Counted from the first letter of the stretch, positions 48,895 to 60,838 are shown. The stretch is DNA of 64,000 nt from Oxytricha trifallax (GCA_000711775.1 ARYC01017677.1:1-64000), one strand, 5' to 3'. Made by a program: numbers and translations. The notes: generated from the sequence alone by a model not told the origin.

Positions 48895-49440
48895 GTAGAT
48901 TTCTTTAAGATCCCTTACATCGACACTCAGAAAAGCAATATTTAATATAATAATTTTTCATAATGCCTATAAGACTAATTAAAACAGCCAGTTTCACCAT
49001 TTTCAAAAATAAGTCCCTTTAAGAGTAATATAGTGGCAAATGACATTCCTATTAATTCTGCTAGAAACAAAGAATAAAAAAATGGAAATATAAGCAAAAT
49101 TAGCTATAAAGTTGATAGAATTATAAAGGAGGATGCATAAAAAATTAAAGGTTTAAGTGAGAGAAGATAAAATAAAAAAAATACAAAGAATATTATGAAT
49201 AAAACTCATGAGTAGTCAAATCTTGATATAGGTTTTGATAAAAAATCTATTTTAAAAGTTTTAAAGAATTGAAGTTAATTTTACTTTTAAATAACATAAT
49301 TTTTAAACTTAATATGGAAAGAAGCAATTAACTTCAAATTAGGGAATAAATAAATGATCTCTCATAAAACAAATCTATAGTATTTTAAAATCAGGATTAA
49401 GTATAATTTCTGTAAGAAATTAATGAGGAGTAGGTGAAGT
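48895..49440 (+). CDS. Gene A MDSs: hydrophilic C-terminal tail
   Basis: About 48895-49270 reads IPYIDTQKSNIQYNNFSQCL, PFSKISPFKSNIVANDIPIN and KISYKVDRIIKEDAQKI. About 49314-49440 reads ERSNQLQIREQINDLSQNKS and NQDQVQFLQEINEEQVK. Both are rich in Gln (mostly TAA/TAG), Asn and Lys. The second ends at a GC-rich foldback. Confidence 0.72.
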
Positions 49441-50370
49441 GTTCCGCCCGAGATCCCCTCCCCACCCCTCCCCCGTCTCCCAGTCGACCGAGACCCCCTA
49501 CCCCACCCCCTAAAATACCCCATTTCATATCAAATTTTGTACCTACAGGGTCTAAATCGAATTCCTTCTTGACATCTCGACATCATAGACCCTATTTTAT
49601 ATATAAAATTTCATAAGTTTTCAAAATTCTTTATTTCCATATTAGTGTCTTATATGATATAAATTTTATGATTTGATAAGTTTCACTAAGTTTTTTAACC
49701 ATTTTACACTTTGCCTCATGAAATATAAATATAAGATCTTTTCCATTAAATATTATTAATATTTTTTTTCTAAATAAAATTTATATACTGAAATGTACAA
49801 AATTTAATTTAAAAATTTTTTATTTCTTAAATCAACTTCATTCGACATAATTCGAAGAAAAAGCCTGATTAATTTTTCAAGTTTTTAATTTTCTCTAGTT
49901 TTTAAAAAATAATGAAAAATAAATTAATTAAATAGCGAAAATTAAAAACTTGAAAAATTAATCAGGTTTTTTCTTCGAATTATGTCGAATGAAGTTGATT
50001 TAAGAAATAAAATTTTTTTAAATTAAATTTTGTACATTTTAGTATATAAATTTTATTTAGAAAAAAAATATTAATAATATTTAATGGAAAAGATCTTATA
50101 TTTATATTTCATTAGGTAAAGTGTAAAATTGTTAAAAACTTAGTGAAACTTATCAAATCATAAAATTTATATCATATAAGACACTAATATGGAAATAAAG
50201 AATTTTGAAAATCTTATGAAATTTTATATAAAATAAGGCTTATGATGTCGAGATGTCAAGAAGGAATTCGATTTAGACCCTGTAGGTACAAAATTTGATA
50301 TGAAATGGGGTATTTTAGGGGGTGGGGGAGTGCGCTGGGAGGGGGTGGAGGAGGGGATCTCGGGCGGAAC
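49441..50370. mobile_element. GC-ended foldback element with 9-bp duplication
   Basis: Ends are GTTCCGCCCGAGATCCCCTC and its complement, followed by C-rich/G-rich subterminal blocks. The AT-rich arms continue the inverted repeat to a centre near 49925. The 9-bp direct repeat AGGTGAAGT flanks it (49432-49440, 50371-50379), which suggests a Mutator-like insertion. The C-rich standard-code ORF at its left end is an artefact of the repeat. Confidence 0.9.
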
Positions 50371-50394
50371 AGGTGAAGTATTAAATATTATTAT

Positions 50395-51150
50395 TTACAA
50401 AAAAATTAATATTTTAAAGCAAACTGTTAAGCCACAGATAGCAATAGGAGATAAAATACTTCAAAATTAAAAAGTACAGTTTAAAAAATCAAGAAATAAC
50501 GAAACTAATGCTCCTTTTAAGGTTGATTTTAATCTACTGCTTAAGAATTAACAAGAGGCTAAGGCAAATAGAAAAAAGGTTTTTAATTTCACAATATTAT
50601 TTTAATAATTTAAATAGTAAAGTATTTCAAATTAGATATGATATTGGTGCAGATTAACATATAAATAATACCCAAAACATCCTTTAAAAACCTTAAATCA
50701 CTAATACACTGCTTAGACTAAGGTAAAATGATTCAGGGCTTTCAGAATTTTACAGTAAGGCCTTGAAAAAATTATAAGAAAATGGAAAAGAAGCTTTTGG
50801 TGCTCTTTAATCTCATAGAAGTCAAAATTAAAAAGACTCAGCTAGAAAATAAAATCAAGAGTAGCAATAGTTTTTAATGTGAACAAAATATTAATTATAT
50901 TATTTAATGTTAGTTTTGAGAGTAATTTCACTTATTTAATTTATTGAATAATGAATTTAAATAGTCCAATTCTTATATGTAAGGTTTTAGATTTGGATTT
51001 ATGGAAAAGTACAATAACAAAAATTAAAAGCAATAAAATTAACTACAAGCTAAATAGACAAGCAATAATATTATGATAAAAGAAGCATTATTTCAAAAGA
51101 AAGGCAAGCCAAAGGAAAGTACATTACAAGACATAAGATAAAAGCAATGA
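50395..51150 (+). CDS. Gene A MDSs: C-terminus with stop
   Basis: Islands: 50395-50590 (INILKQTVKPQIAIGDKILQ then NAPFKVDFNLLLKNQQEAKA), 50647-50880 (NDSGLSEFYSKALKKLQENG then KEAFGALQSHRSQNQKD) and 50994-51150 (MEKYNNKNQKQQNQLQAKQT then KGKPKESTLQDIRQKQ). The last ends at TGA 51148-51150, taken as the gene stop. Low-complexity Gln/Lys tails fit a cytoplasmic region. A TGA at 50880-50882 lies at the end of the second island, probably in the following IES. Confidence 0.72.
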
Positions 51151-52520
51151 TTAAATTGTGCTTATACAATAGATATGAATAGTTTACAATATGTTTTTAA
51201 TAACTCATTAAGGTATTTTAAATTACTATTCATATTTATCGATACTAAATATTATTTATATTGATGAATACGAGTAAATTATTGTAAAAATAATAAATTT
51301 CTATGTTAAATTTTAAAAATGTTACTTCTTGAATAAAGATTTCTCGATATCATATCTATTTATTAAAATTTTTTTAAAAACGAATTATTAATTCAGAAAT
51401 TTATTATTTTTATTATCTAAGAGAATTCTATGAACAATATTTTCTGTATTAAAATAAATGTCTTTGCTTAGATCTCAAAATAAATATAGAATTATATAAA
51501 TTTAAAAAAAGTAACTTATTTTAATATGATTATAACTTTGTTGATATTCATCTAACCAAGTTAGTTAAACTTGGATTTAACCATTCTTGTTTATTCCTAA
51601 TTTGATATTAAATTTCTCTGACCATTTTAAACTTAATTTTTTTTCTCATTCGCATGATCAACTTTATAAATTTGATTTTTATTTAATGTTATGAAAATAA
51701 TTTTAATTAATAAATATGTAAAATATCATTAAATAATAGAAAAATAACAGATTAAATTATCATCTACATCATAATAATTGAACAATACTCAATATTTAAT
51801 TAAACTTAAATTCAAACTCAATCATTATTTATAATGCATAATTGATTTGGTATATTATAAAATAAGATAGAAAATTAATAAGTTGTAATTCGTAGCATTT
51901 AACTCTTTGAAATGGTACTTACTAGATAGATAACTCAAAAACAACTGAACTTTATATTGGTGGTACCATTCTTATCCCATCGTAAAAACGATATAAACCA
52001 AGTTTAAATTTGGAATAATAATTCATCTAAATAATTATTCATAATTTATAATCGAGGTTAAGACAAAGTTAATTTTCACTTATTATAATTTTTTAATTTA
52101 CCAAATAAATTACTAAATTAATACCTCTTACCTTCATTATTTTTTCATATATTTAAATATAATCTCCCAATTATATTTCTGAAATAATTGCGTTAAGTAA
52201 AGAATTATAATAAGAGCTAAAATTTTTGATATAAATTCATTTGATTCTAAAAAAAATAGAGAATAGATTAATAATTTCTCAACAGATATCAATTCTACAA
52301 AGCTTCATTAAATTATGGAACATTTTATACAGTTGAATATTAAGCATACATTTTTGAAATTAAATTTTAATGATAAACGTATTTATATTTGAAAATAATT
52401 ATATATTTTTAAATCAAAAGTAAAATGAGAGTGGAATGCTCTTTGTTTTCATATTTGAGTAAGTAAATTTCTTAAACTCTATTAAATCTTATTTTTTTTC
52501 GTTATACAAGTACTTACTTT
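51151..52520. other. AT-rich DNA after gene A, with decayed MITE fragment
   Basis: The part at about 51950-52015 (ACTTTATATTGGTGGTACCA onwards) resembles the inner region of the TTGTAGGAATA MITEs, without recognisable ends. Nothing else is recognised. Confidence 0.4.
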
Positions 52521-52532
52521 ATACTTAGGTCT

Positions 52533-53830
52533 ACAAATGAGTTTATTCTAAAATACAGTGCACAAATGATGAATCACAATCATATTAATTTGTCAAAAGT
52601 TGTCTATAACCAATGAAATGTTGTGAATTATGACACTTGCAACACAATACAACAAAAATATTCATATTCATATGGTGTTCAACTAAATGTGCAAGGGTTG
52701 TTCGCTTAAATTTAAAGTTTTTGAAAAATAATATAAAAAAACTAAAATATTCACAACTTTAAATAAACTCAGTTAAGAAATGCTGAGTAATAATTCAATT
52801 TTCGCAGACATATTATCCCATTTATATATAAATAATAGTTATTGTACTTCTAATAATCAATTTCTTGTCTGTTATTTTAGATTTCAAAATAATTATTTCC
52901 CGATGTTTTGTATTTTATTAATATTATATATTATTAGTAAGAAAATAAATTTATGATAAATAATAAGAAAGTTATAACATTTGACTTTTAATAAATTCTC
53001 TAATAGAAGAGTGTATTACTCCGAAAAAACTTTAGTTTTGAATAAATAATATTTAAATATTTTACTAAATAGATTACGAATCAGGGTAGAGCAGAAGTTA
53101 GACTTAGCAATGGAACTGTATTGAGTTAGATTCAACGAAATCAAGGGGGAAATATTCGACTATCTTAAAAAAATATATTAAACAATGTCAATGCTTTTAG
53201 ATTTCCATTTCTTATTATTTTTAATAAAATTTAGTAAAAGTTTTTTAAATTGATATATTTCTACTTTTCATTTTAATTAAAAGATTTATCTTCTTATTCA
53301 TTTGTGAAAAATAAGCTATATATTTAAAAAAATTAAATATTGATTATCTGTAAATTTCTCTCCTATTATTATAAATTATTCAAGAATTATTAATTAATTA
53401 GTAATATTTTAATAGAATTTATCATTTTATTCTAAAATTTGATATTATTTATTTTTGAATAAATGAAACATAGTAATTCGTGATATGGACTTTTAAGTTT
53501 AGATATTCCAAAAATTTATCTCTTTCTCAGATCTCTTATTTTATTTTTTTGATATTAAAAACAAATCTACAAATTATGTGAAGGTCTATTTGGAAATTAA
53601 TAAGTGAAAAAAAATCTTATGCCATCCCATCATGAGTAAAACTTGTCTAAGAAATATATAGCATTTGTAAATAAATTTTAGAAGAATATAGATTGTTATC
53701 TAAAATCCTATTAGCAAATTATCCACTTTAAGAAGTTGAATAGTATCCATATAACATCGAAAGACCCAATATATATCTTAATCATTGAAAAAAATTTAGT
53801 GGTAACACATATTCCTTTACTATAAAAGCC
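52533..53830 (+). CDS. Candidate MDSs of an unidentified gene (three islands)
   Basis: 53078-53160 reads NQGRAEVRLSNGTVLSQIQR then NQGGNIRLSQ, a beta-repeat-like sequence similar in style to gene A. 52533-52720 reads STNEFILKYSAQMMNHNHIN and, past a TGA, NYDTCNTIQQKYSYSYGVQL. 53618-53820 is a TGA-free frame with KNIDCYLKSYQQIIHFKKLN. They may belong to an upstream part of gene B or to another gene. Only the first is reasonably convincing. Confidence 0.35.
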
Positions 53831-54780
53831 TTTTTTTAATAAGTAATTATAATAAAGCTGTATTTATATTTTATACTTTTTTCTAGTTATTAAGAAATTA
53901 CTCAATTATCATTTTAAATCATGTTATTTTAAGTGTAGCTTTTATTAAAAATACATTATTTGCTTGTTTATTTTTTTCATGCATTTTTTAATTGACTCAA
54001 CATCCTTTTCACTTTTTACCGATCAATCTTCTAAGATATTTCAATTAATATAACAACATAGGTTTGTTTATATATATTTCCTTAAATCATTTTATAGAAA
54101 TATAATTTTAAAATTATAAAACTTTATTAATCAAAACTTTAATTCTTGTTTGAATCTTTAATATTTATATTCAACATTCACAAAAACTTAGATATAATAT
54201 AACAATTGAAATTAAATTCCCAAATATTCCTGCGGTATATTTTAATTAATATTATTATTATTGTTATTTATTTCCAATTCAAAATTATATACACTAAAAA
54301 TAATATAATATTAAAATAAATAGACTACATTATATAATAAATCCATGAATTTAGAATTTTTGTAGCTAATTGTAAATTTTTATGTGAGAAAATTAATCAA
54401 TTAAATTAACTCACATTAAATTAATATATAACTTTTGAATAAATAAGTGAGATCTTATATGCAACATAGAGATTGAAATAAAATAAATAAAGCACTTTTA
54501 AGACATCATGAATATTCTTAAAAATAACAAGGTACACAAAAACCCTCAAAAGACATATAACTTGCAATTTTAATGTTCTTATATGGAACAAAGACAGATT
54601 TTAAATGCCATATATCCATTATAACTCAAATACATGAATGATTCTTAGATTTTATTGATTTGAATTAGTAGTTAGTAAGTTAGTAAATCACTTAGGTAAG
54701 TAATTGATTTGAATTATTAAAAGGAAAAAATATATATTTTGTATTAATCATATAACTACTAAATTTACAATTAAAATGAT
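53831..54780. other. AT-rich spacer
   Basis: No gene or repeat recognised. Confidence 0.4.
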
Positions 54781-54783
54781 TAA

Positions 54784-55573
54784 GATTTCAATGCAACAAG
54801 CCATGACAACTGGACAGGCATTACACCCAGACGCTTGCAACTGTCAAGCAGGGCAAATAGCAGCAGTAAAGTCACAGTGAAGGAATATGGAGGTAAGCTT
54901 TAGCTATATGGTTTCATACTACTTTAGTTAATACAAAGTTAAGTCTACCAAACAAGAGCAATGATTAAGCACCCATCGCAGACTCTGGCAACCTCGATAC
55001 TTAACCATCACAACATTATACTCCCATCGTAGAAATCAGACAGCAAGTCAGCCAGAGGTTGGGCACTTATGCCACCATGGCTAGGAATCTCTCAATCACC
55101 ATGGAATCCACCAAGAGGCAGCAGTTCTCGATGAGCTTCGTGGCAGCAATCACTAAAGACCAGCTGGTCTCCAGCCAAGTCATTGAGGGAGCCTTAGATG
55201 CCGTGCTGTTCGAGAACTTCCTCTACCACACGCTGCGCCAGCTGCGCAATGACAAGGACCTTGGCCTGAAGAAGATCGTGTTGCTCATGGACAACGCAGT
55301 CATTCATAAGTACTCAGAGGTGTTGGAGACTGCCAGGAAATTGAAAGTCACTGTCCTCTTCAATGTCAAGTACTCACCCTGGCTCAACCCCATCGAGCAG
55401 CTGTTCTCATACATCAAGAGGCACTTCAAGTAGGAGCAGGCAGACAGCAAGTAAGGATTGTAATCATAACATTCTATAGGATCCACTTGGTTAAAAGACT
55501 CTCCCAGACCCTGAAGGCCATGACCAAGAGTGATGTGAACAAGCTCTGGGCGTTCAGCGTCAAGAAGTGGTGA
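54784..55573 (+). CDS. DDE-transposase-like gene, open, two small introns (5' end not found)
   Basis: Three exons, 54784-54892, 54928-55450 and 55480-55573, are joined by GT-AG introns of 35 and 29 nt. They sum to 726 bp, 242 codons in one frame to TGA 55571-55573. Motifs: VTVKEYG (probable helix-turn-helix end), KRQQFSMSFVAAI, LMDNAVIHKYSEVLETARKL (second catalytic Asp) and SPWLNPIEQLFSYIKRHFK (catalytic Glu), an IS630/DDE_3-type core. The first catalytic Asp is not obvious. Base composition is much richer in G+C than all neighbours. The family moves DNA; an open, spliced copy could be a young transposon or a retained host gene. A 40-codon open stretch in the +1 frame follows the stop. Confidence 0.7.
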
Positions 55574-56060
55574 ATCACCATCAGACATGGGTTCGTATGA
55601 GCCAGTGATCAATGACGATGAGTGGAGTTGCAGGTGCTCTGACACCAGTCAAGACAAGCATGAATAGCAGTCGAACTGTTAAATTAATTGATTAAAACTT
55701 CCCAATTATCTATCACGCTTTTAAGTTTAAGTTTAAACAAATCAACAAACAAACTACCAAAACCTCTCGCCCCATCCGCGCATTGCGGAGGTCAAGTCCA
55801 CCAATACACCATCGTTGGCCCAACAGCTTGAGCTACCACTGCTGGCAACGATAGATTAAGGATGGAGCAATAGATTTTAGGATCTAGAAGATGAGAATGG
55901 GTTGCAGATTGGCCTCAACTCTATCCTATCGATGACGAACCTACATAAAGTGGCCATACCAGATCGACGCCAATTGACGGTGTCAAGCGACCATGTTAAT
56001 CATTGAATTCCTGTCAAACATCGAAATCAAGTGCTAGGTTGTTCAATAAAAAATTTGGGT
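55574..56060. other. GC-rich island downstream of transposase-like gene
   Basis: Unusually G+C-rich for the window (for example CGCCCCATCCGCGCATTGCG near 55768). Frames on both strands are broken by TGA. It may be the rest of the element carrying the transposase-like gene, or part of another gene; nothing is recognised. Confidence 0.4.
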
Positions 56061-56263
56061 TTATACTATGATGCTGGACACAAAAATCATTAAAATTGGT
56101 AGTAATACACTCTCACTCAACACAGCAGTTTCAAAGTTGGTCATAATTAAATATTTAATTAATTTTTTCAAATTTCCTATTTTTAAGTATTTTAGCAATA
56201 TTCATTTTAATATTAATCAGGAGCAAAAATCCCTAAATATATATGACAGTTAATATTTTATTA

Positions 56264-56671
56264 TTGCAGGAATATATTTGATTTGGGAAATTAAATTACA
56301 ATTAATATAAAGCAATTTCATTTAGTGGCAGTTAACTTTCTGGAATCCTTAGCAATATAGTACTTGTCTGTTAAAATATTCAAAATTAGATGAATTTTTA
56401 TATTAGCAGTACTCCTCTATCCTTTTCTAGAGTGAGTTAACTTGAATTTGAGCATTAAATTCCACTAAAAAAATCACAATAAATTAAAGTCTAGTTAACT
56501 CACTCTAGAAAAGGATAGAGGAGTACTGCTAATATAAAAATTCATCTAATTTTGAATATTTTAACAGACAAGTACTATATTGCTAAGGATTCCAGAAAGT
56601 TAACTGCCACTAAATGAAATTGCTTTATATTAATTGTAATTTAATTTCCCAAATCAAATATATTCCTACAA
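56264..56671. mobile_element. TA-flanked MITE (TTGTAGGAATA family), copy 2
   Basis: Starts TTGCAGGAATATATTTGATT and ends with the complement of TTGTAGGAATATATTTG, flanked by TA. It is 408 bp, nearly palindromic around 56460. The inner GCAGTACTCCTCTATCC corresponds to GGCGGTACTATTTTATC in copy 1, so the two are diverged members of one family. Confidence 0.88.
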
Positions 56672-57584
56672 TATTAATGTTTGCAAAGTTATATTTTAAC
56701 TATTTTTATAAATCGCATGTTATTAATGAAAATAATGTTCTTAAATATTTGAATTAAATATTATTGGAATATTAAAATATATTTTTTATGCATTAGCATG
56801 ATATTAAACTCTTCATTGTTAAATATATATTTACTATTTAGGATAATTCCAATTATAATTCATATTTCTTCTATAAATTTAAAATTAAATATTTCTACAA
56901 TTCAAATACATTACTTGTTATTTTGATGGAATTAATAGTAATTTGATAAATTATTCTTTTGTTTTAATTTCTATAAAAATTTAATTTAAAGAGCTCTAAT
57001 AATTTTTAAGAAATAACGTGTTTATGAAAATTAATATACATTATACATTTCAAAATTTAATCTAAATTAAGAAAGAAAATTTGAGTTAGATATATATTTA
57101 ATGATAAAATTTCATAGTTTTATTTATTGACACTCCTATTACCATATTAATAAGTATTAAGTTATGGGGTATAATTTGTTTTCACTATCAACCATATATA
57201 CAAAAATTAAATTTATTTTTATAAGATTTTCATTAAATAAGAATGAGGGGTAATATATCTTGTAATCAAATGAAGAAATATCAACTTAAATAAGAAATAT
57301 AATTGATTACCATAATTGACAGTTGTAATTAAGTAAAAGTAGCTTATATTTTGTAAATATATTTATCTTTATTAAAAATTTTTTAAAATATATTTCTGGC
57401 TTTTTTATGATATTTCAATTTATTACAAATATAAAACCTTAGAAGTCTTTAATATCTTAAAGTTTTATTTTAAATACAATCATTTAGAAAAAAATTACGA
57501 AGAAATTGTAAAAATATATAAGTGTAAGATATGGAAATATCTAGCATAAATTAAGTTAATAAAATAGTTTCATACTTTTGTTAT
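56672..57584. other. AT-rich spacer
   Basis: No gene or repeat recognised. Confidence 0.4.
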
Positions 57585-57845
57585 AACCCCGTTAGTCAAT
57601 TAAGAACGAAGGTTAGGAGTTTAGAACAAATAAATATAAAGAAAGTTTTTAATGGCGTAAATTATATTGTTTGGGCTATTTATTAAATTATTGGTTCAAT
57701 TAATTTTCCTTATAAAATAAACCAATCAAGTTTGTAAAAATAATATTAACCCAATAATGTACAATTTTAGCCAATTATAATTTAATTTTTAATTAATTGT
57801 TCTTAACCCCCTATCTTTTGTCTTAATTGAAACATAGGGCTTTAT
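57585..57845. mobile_element. Short element with CCCC ends, copy 2 (inverted)
   Basis: Reverse-oriented relative of 47895-48158: ACCCCGTTAGTCAATTAAGA here matches the complement of the right end there, and CTATCTTTTGTCTTAATTGA matches the complement of its left end. TA lies next to both ends. Confidence 0.75.
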
Positions 57846-58860
57846 AATTATCGATTTTAAAAATACATGGAAAAAGAGTATTATTCTTTTCTTTATTTTA
57901 TTGTAATATTATTGTAAATTTTTAAATGCATCTAAATATGATTTTAAATTCCGTATATTTAAAATGTATTCATGTTTATTAAATTTATAATTTTAACTTT
58001 AATTAGTGCATTTTGATTAATTTATTTTCTGAGTTTTAATTTATTTACTAAAAAAAAATAACTAAATATTTAACTTTTATAAACAATAATTAGTAGGTAA
58101 ATTAAAAAAAAATTAATCCTTCAATGAGATTTTTAAATTCGAAAGTATTTTTTAAATTAAAGTTATACAAAAATATGAATTTTAAATATTTTTAGTAATT
58201 CTAATTCATTAAAATCATATTTATTAATTTTATTAATAAAGTAATAAATTAAAAAAAAAATAATATTTTATGACTTTTTCCTAATTTTATGAATTTTTTT
58301 AATTTAAACTAAAAATTATTTTTATACAATAATATCAATTTGCTATTCTATTTTTCTTATTATTTTTCTTCTAATTAAATGCAAAAATACCTATATAGAA
58401 ATAAATATAACTATGAAATAATTAATTTTTAGATATATTATTGTATTTATATAATTTTTTCTTCTAATTTTATATTGTAGTTTTTATAAAATAAAAATAA
58501 AATATTTTTTTACAATCGACGGTTAAAAATATCTTGCCTTAATTTTGGAGGATTTGAATAAATTGATAGGATTATATTTATAATTTTAATTAAATAAAAA
58601 CACAGATTCTACATAAACAGCTTTATCAAAAGTTTTAAAGTATAATTATAAAATCCATTTTAACTTATATTTCTAAATAAATAAATTGATTTTTTATTGA
58701 TTTTTTAATATTTTTAAATTATAAAAATATAAAAAGATTTACTTTTTTTTAATTAAAACCTTTATTTAAAAGTATAATGTTATAACTATTCTATTTTTTC
58801 TATTAAATTAATTTTTTTTTAGGAATATTACTAACATTTTAATTATAAATATATAAGTTA
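57846..58860. other. Very AT-rich spacer
   Basis: Long A and T runs, no gene recognised. Confidence 0.4.
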
Positions 58861-59326
58861 TATAAGTTCGCCCTACCAACCATCCCCACCCCTCACCTCC
58901 ATAATTATTACTATTTTTATATTTAATTTCTCGTTCTGATGACCTATATATATGTGATGACATAATTTTTTAGGAATCACTATTCCTCGACAATCTTTAA
59001 TACAAGCTTCTTGGAAAATTTCTTTTTAATCAAATCAGTTTTTATATATTTTAAAGTATTAAGTTTTCTTTAAGAAAGTAATTTATAAATAAAAATATTA
59101 TTATTTCTTACAATTATGCCATAATTGTCCTTATTATATATAAAATCTGCTTTGATTAAATAAAATTTTCCAAGAAGCTTGTTTTAAAAATTGTCAATGG
59201 ATAGTGATTCCTAAAAAATTATGTCATCACATATATATATATAGGTCATCAGGACGAGAAATTAAATATAAAAATAGTAATAATTATGGAGGTAAGGGGA
59301 GGGGATGGTTGGTAGGGTGAACTTAT
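58861..59326. repeat. Foldback element with CCCTACCAACCATCC arms
   Basis: Arms of about 150-200 bp: TAAGTTCGCCCTACCAACCA on the left and GGTTGGTAGGGTGAACTTA on the right, continuing inward through GATGACCTATATATA and TAGGAATCACTATTC with their complements. A few mismatches exist between arms. No coding capacity; no clear duplication outside the palindrome. Confidence 0.88.
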
Positions 59327-60190
59327 ATATTTATTGAGGGTCATTTATTTAATTTTATATCAAACATCAATAAACTTAAATGAGTGTCAAATATAGTACA
59401 AAATTGTTCCTATGTGGATTATGGATTATTTCATTATTGACTTTATAAAGATAATAAACATAGAATAATAAATATATATTTTTTTAATTAAAATATTTAC
59501 TATTTTAAAAAGCAGAGCTGAGATTTCTTGTAAAGATAGCCAATTCTTAAATAAAGCTACGAGCTATAATAAATAGAGGTATATTTTATATCTTTATGTA
59601 TATTTAATATAAAATTTAATTAATATAATATTGCTAAGGTATAAAAATAATTATGAGTCCTGCAAGACAGAATTAGTAAAAATACATACATTTCTATAAT
59701 ATTTATATAAAAAAAAAGAAAAAGATATTGGAATATAATAGTTATTTGTTAGTTTAAGAATTGATACACTAGTCAAATAGCAAAAAATTAATGATTTGTA
59801 AAAGTAATAACTTAATTTATATTAAAATCTTTCAAATTTTATAATTAAATTCACAAATTAATAGAATTTATTTTTTACCAATAAAAAATTTATAATATAA
59901 TAAATTATAGGGTTAATTTTATTTGAGTATTCATTTTAAAATAAATTAAAATAGAACGAATATTTAGAGTAAATTTAAATTACTCAATCAATCTAACACA
60001 AAAAACATTAACTAAGATTTTAAAATTTTCTAAAAATAATTAATCATAATAAATCTCAGTTTTTTATAGTTAAAATGTAGGAATTTCATTTTATCAATAT
60101 AACATATTCGAAAATTTTTAGAAAACTACTTAATTTTTTTATATCTATCTACTATTTCCAAATATTTCTAAGAAAAATTATTAATACCTA
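59327..60190. other. AT-rich DNA upstream of gene B
   Basis: No coding island recognised, although N-terminal segments of gene B may be hidden here. Confidence 0.4.
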
Positions 60191-60191
60191 G

Positions 60192-60340
60192 TCTACAGAT
60201 TGTCACGAAACTTGCCAAAGTTGCGAATCTTTTGATAAATGTAATAAATGCGCAAATGATTTTTAAATTGTCGACATCACGCACCTTGGATAATGCACTA
60301 TGTGCCCTTGGAGTCAAATTGCAGAAAACAACACTTTTTA
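60192..60340 (+). CDS. Gene B MDS: Cys-rich segment
   Basis: Reads STDCHETCQSCESFDKCNKC then ANDFQIVDITHLGQCTMCPW. It is a paralogue of the gene A island at 20118-20260, with all Cys kept and many third-position differences. Confidence 0.82.
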
Positions 60341-60556
60341 ATTTTAGAAATCTTTCAAATAATTTATTTCTATAATTATTTTATTTAATATTTATATTTG
60401 AACTTGCCAAGTTAAATAATTTATCAATTAATTCTATATATTTATATTTTTAAGGTTAGCAAAATAGAGAATTAATACTTTATTATAGATTGCGAGCTAA
60501 ATAATTAACAATATAATACAAATTAAATTATTTTTTACATTATAATATAATAAGCT

Positions 60557-60838
60557 ATCGTTTATGAATTCAGGCTGTTTTGTCTAATTATTCCTTATAT
60601 ATTTATTTAGGATTTAGTTTAGATATTTAAGTGAAAAACATTGAAATTATTAAATTTTCTAAATTTATTGATTGCAATAGCTAAATATTACCCCTTTATC
60701 TAGTAAGACACTTTAATTAATGACGTGGCCTTTTAGATTTTCCAAAATGCCCAAATAATACTATGGCTGATTTAGAGACTTTATAGTGCGTTGAACATTG
60801 CTAGTATAATTAATTGGATTTGATATCACTTGCATATT
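60557..60838 (+). CDS. Gene B MDSs (two islands)
   Basis: About 60563-60595 reads MNSGCFVQLF. 60733-60838 reads LDFPKCPNNTMADLETLQCV then EHCQYNQLDL. Both match gene A (20441-20485 and 25425-25550), where the two islands are separated by the 4.6-kb TBE-like element; here the gap is only about 140 bp. Confidence 0.78.

Larger units (their letters stand above)
19780..51150 (+). other. Gene A: germline precursor of a Cys-rich, beta-helix, multi-TM surface protein
   Basis: About 45 short coding islands in a single order encode, from left to right, Cys-rich segments (CHETCQVC, FPKCPNN), a long stretch of short Asn-rich beta-strand repeats of the pectin-lyase-like type (NSTI, NCTF, GGGIAYL), the boundary motif NNYAPYGP/ASYPL, more Cys-rich repeats (CKGGYD, CVNSASCLGG, GYGGNLCEKC), several transmembrane segments, and a Gln/Lys/Asn-rich cytoplasmic tail ending in TGA at 51148. 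This architecture is common among putative ciliate membrane proteins. All pieces are on the plus strand in colinear order, so the gene is interrupted but not scrambled. Frame-restoring pointers were found at 40863/41091, 41235/41280 and 46516/46567. The true start was not found. Confidence 0.85.

Noticed and set aside
49434..49616. Pro-rich frame in the standard code
   Set aside because: It comes from the C-rich inverted end of the foldback and has no other support.
20118..51150. Gene scrambling in gene A
   Set aside because: All recognised islands are on one strand and in the order expected for the protein; no inverted or displaced segment was seen.
55304..55645. 113-residue minus-strand frame opposite the transposase-like gene
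   Set aside because: It is the antisense shadow of a frame with clear DDE motifs and introns on the plus strand.
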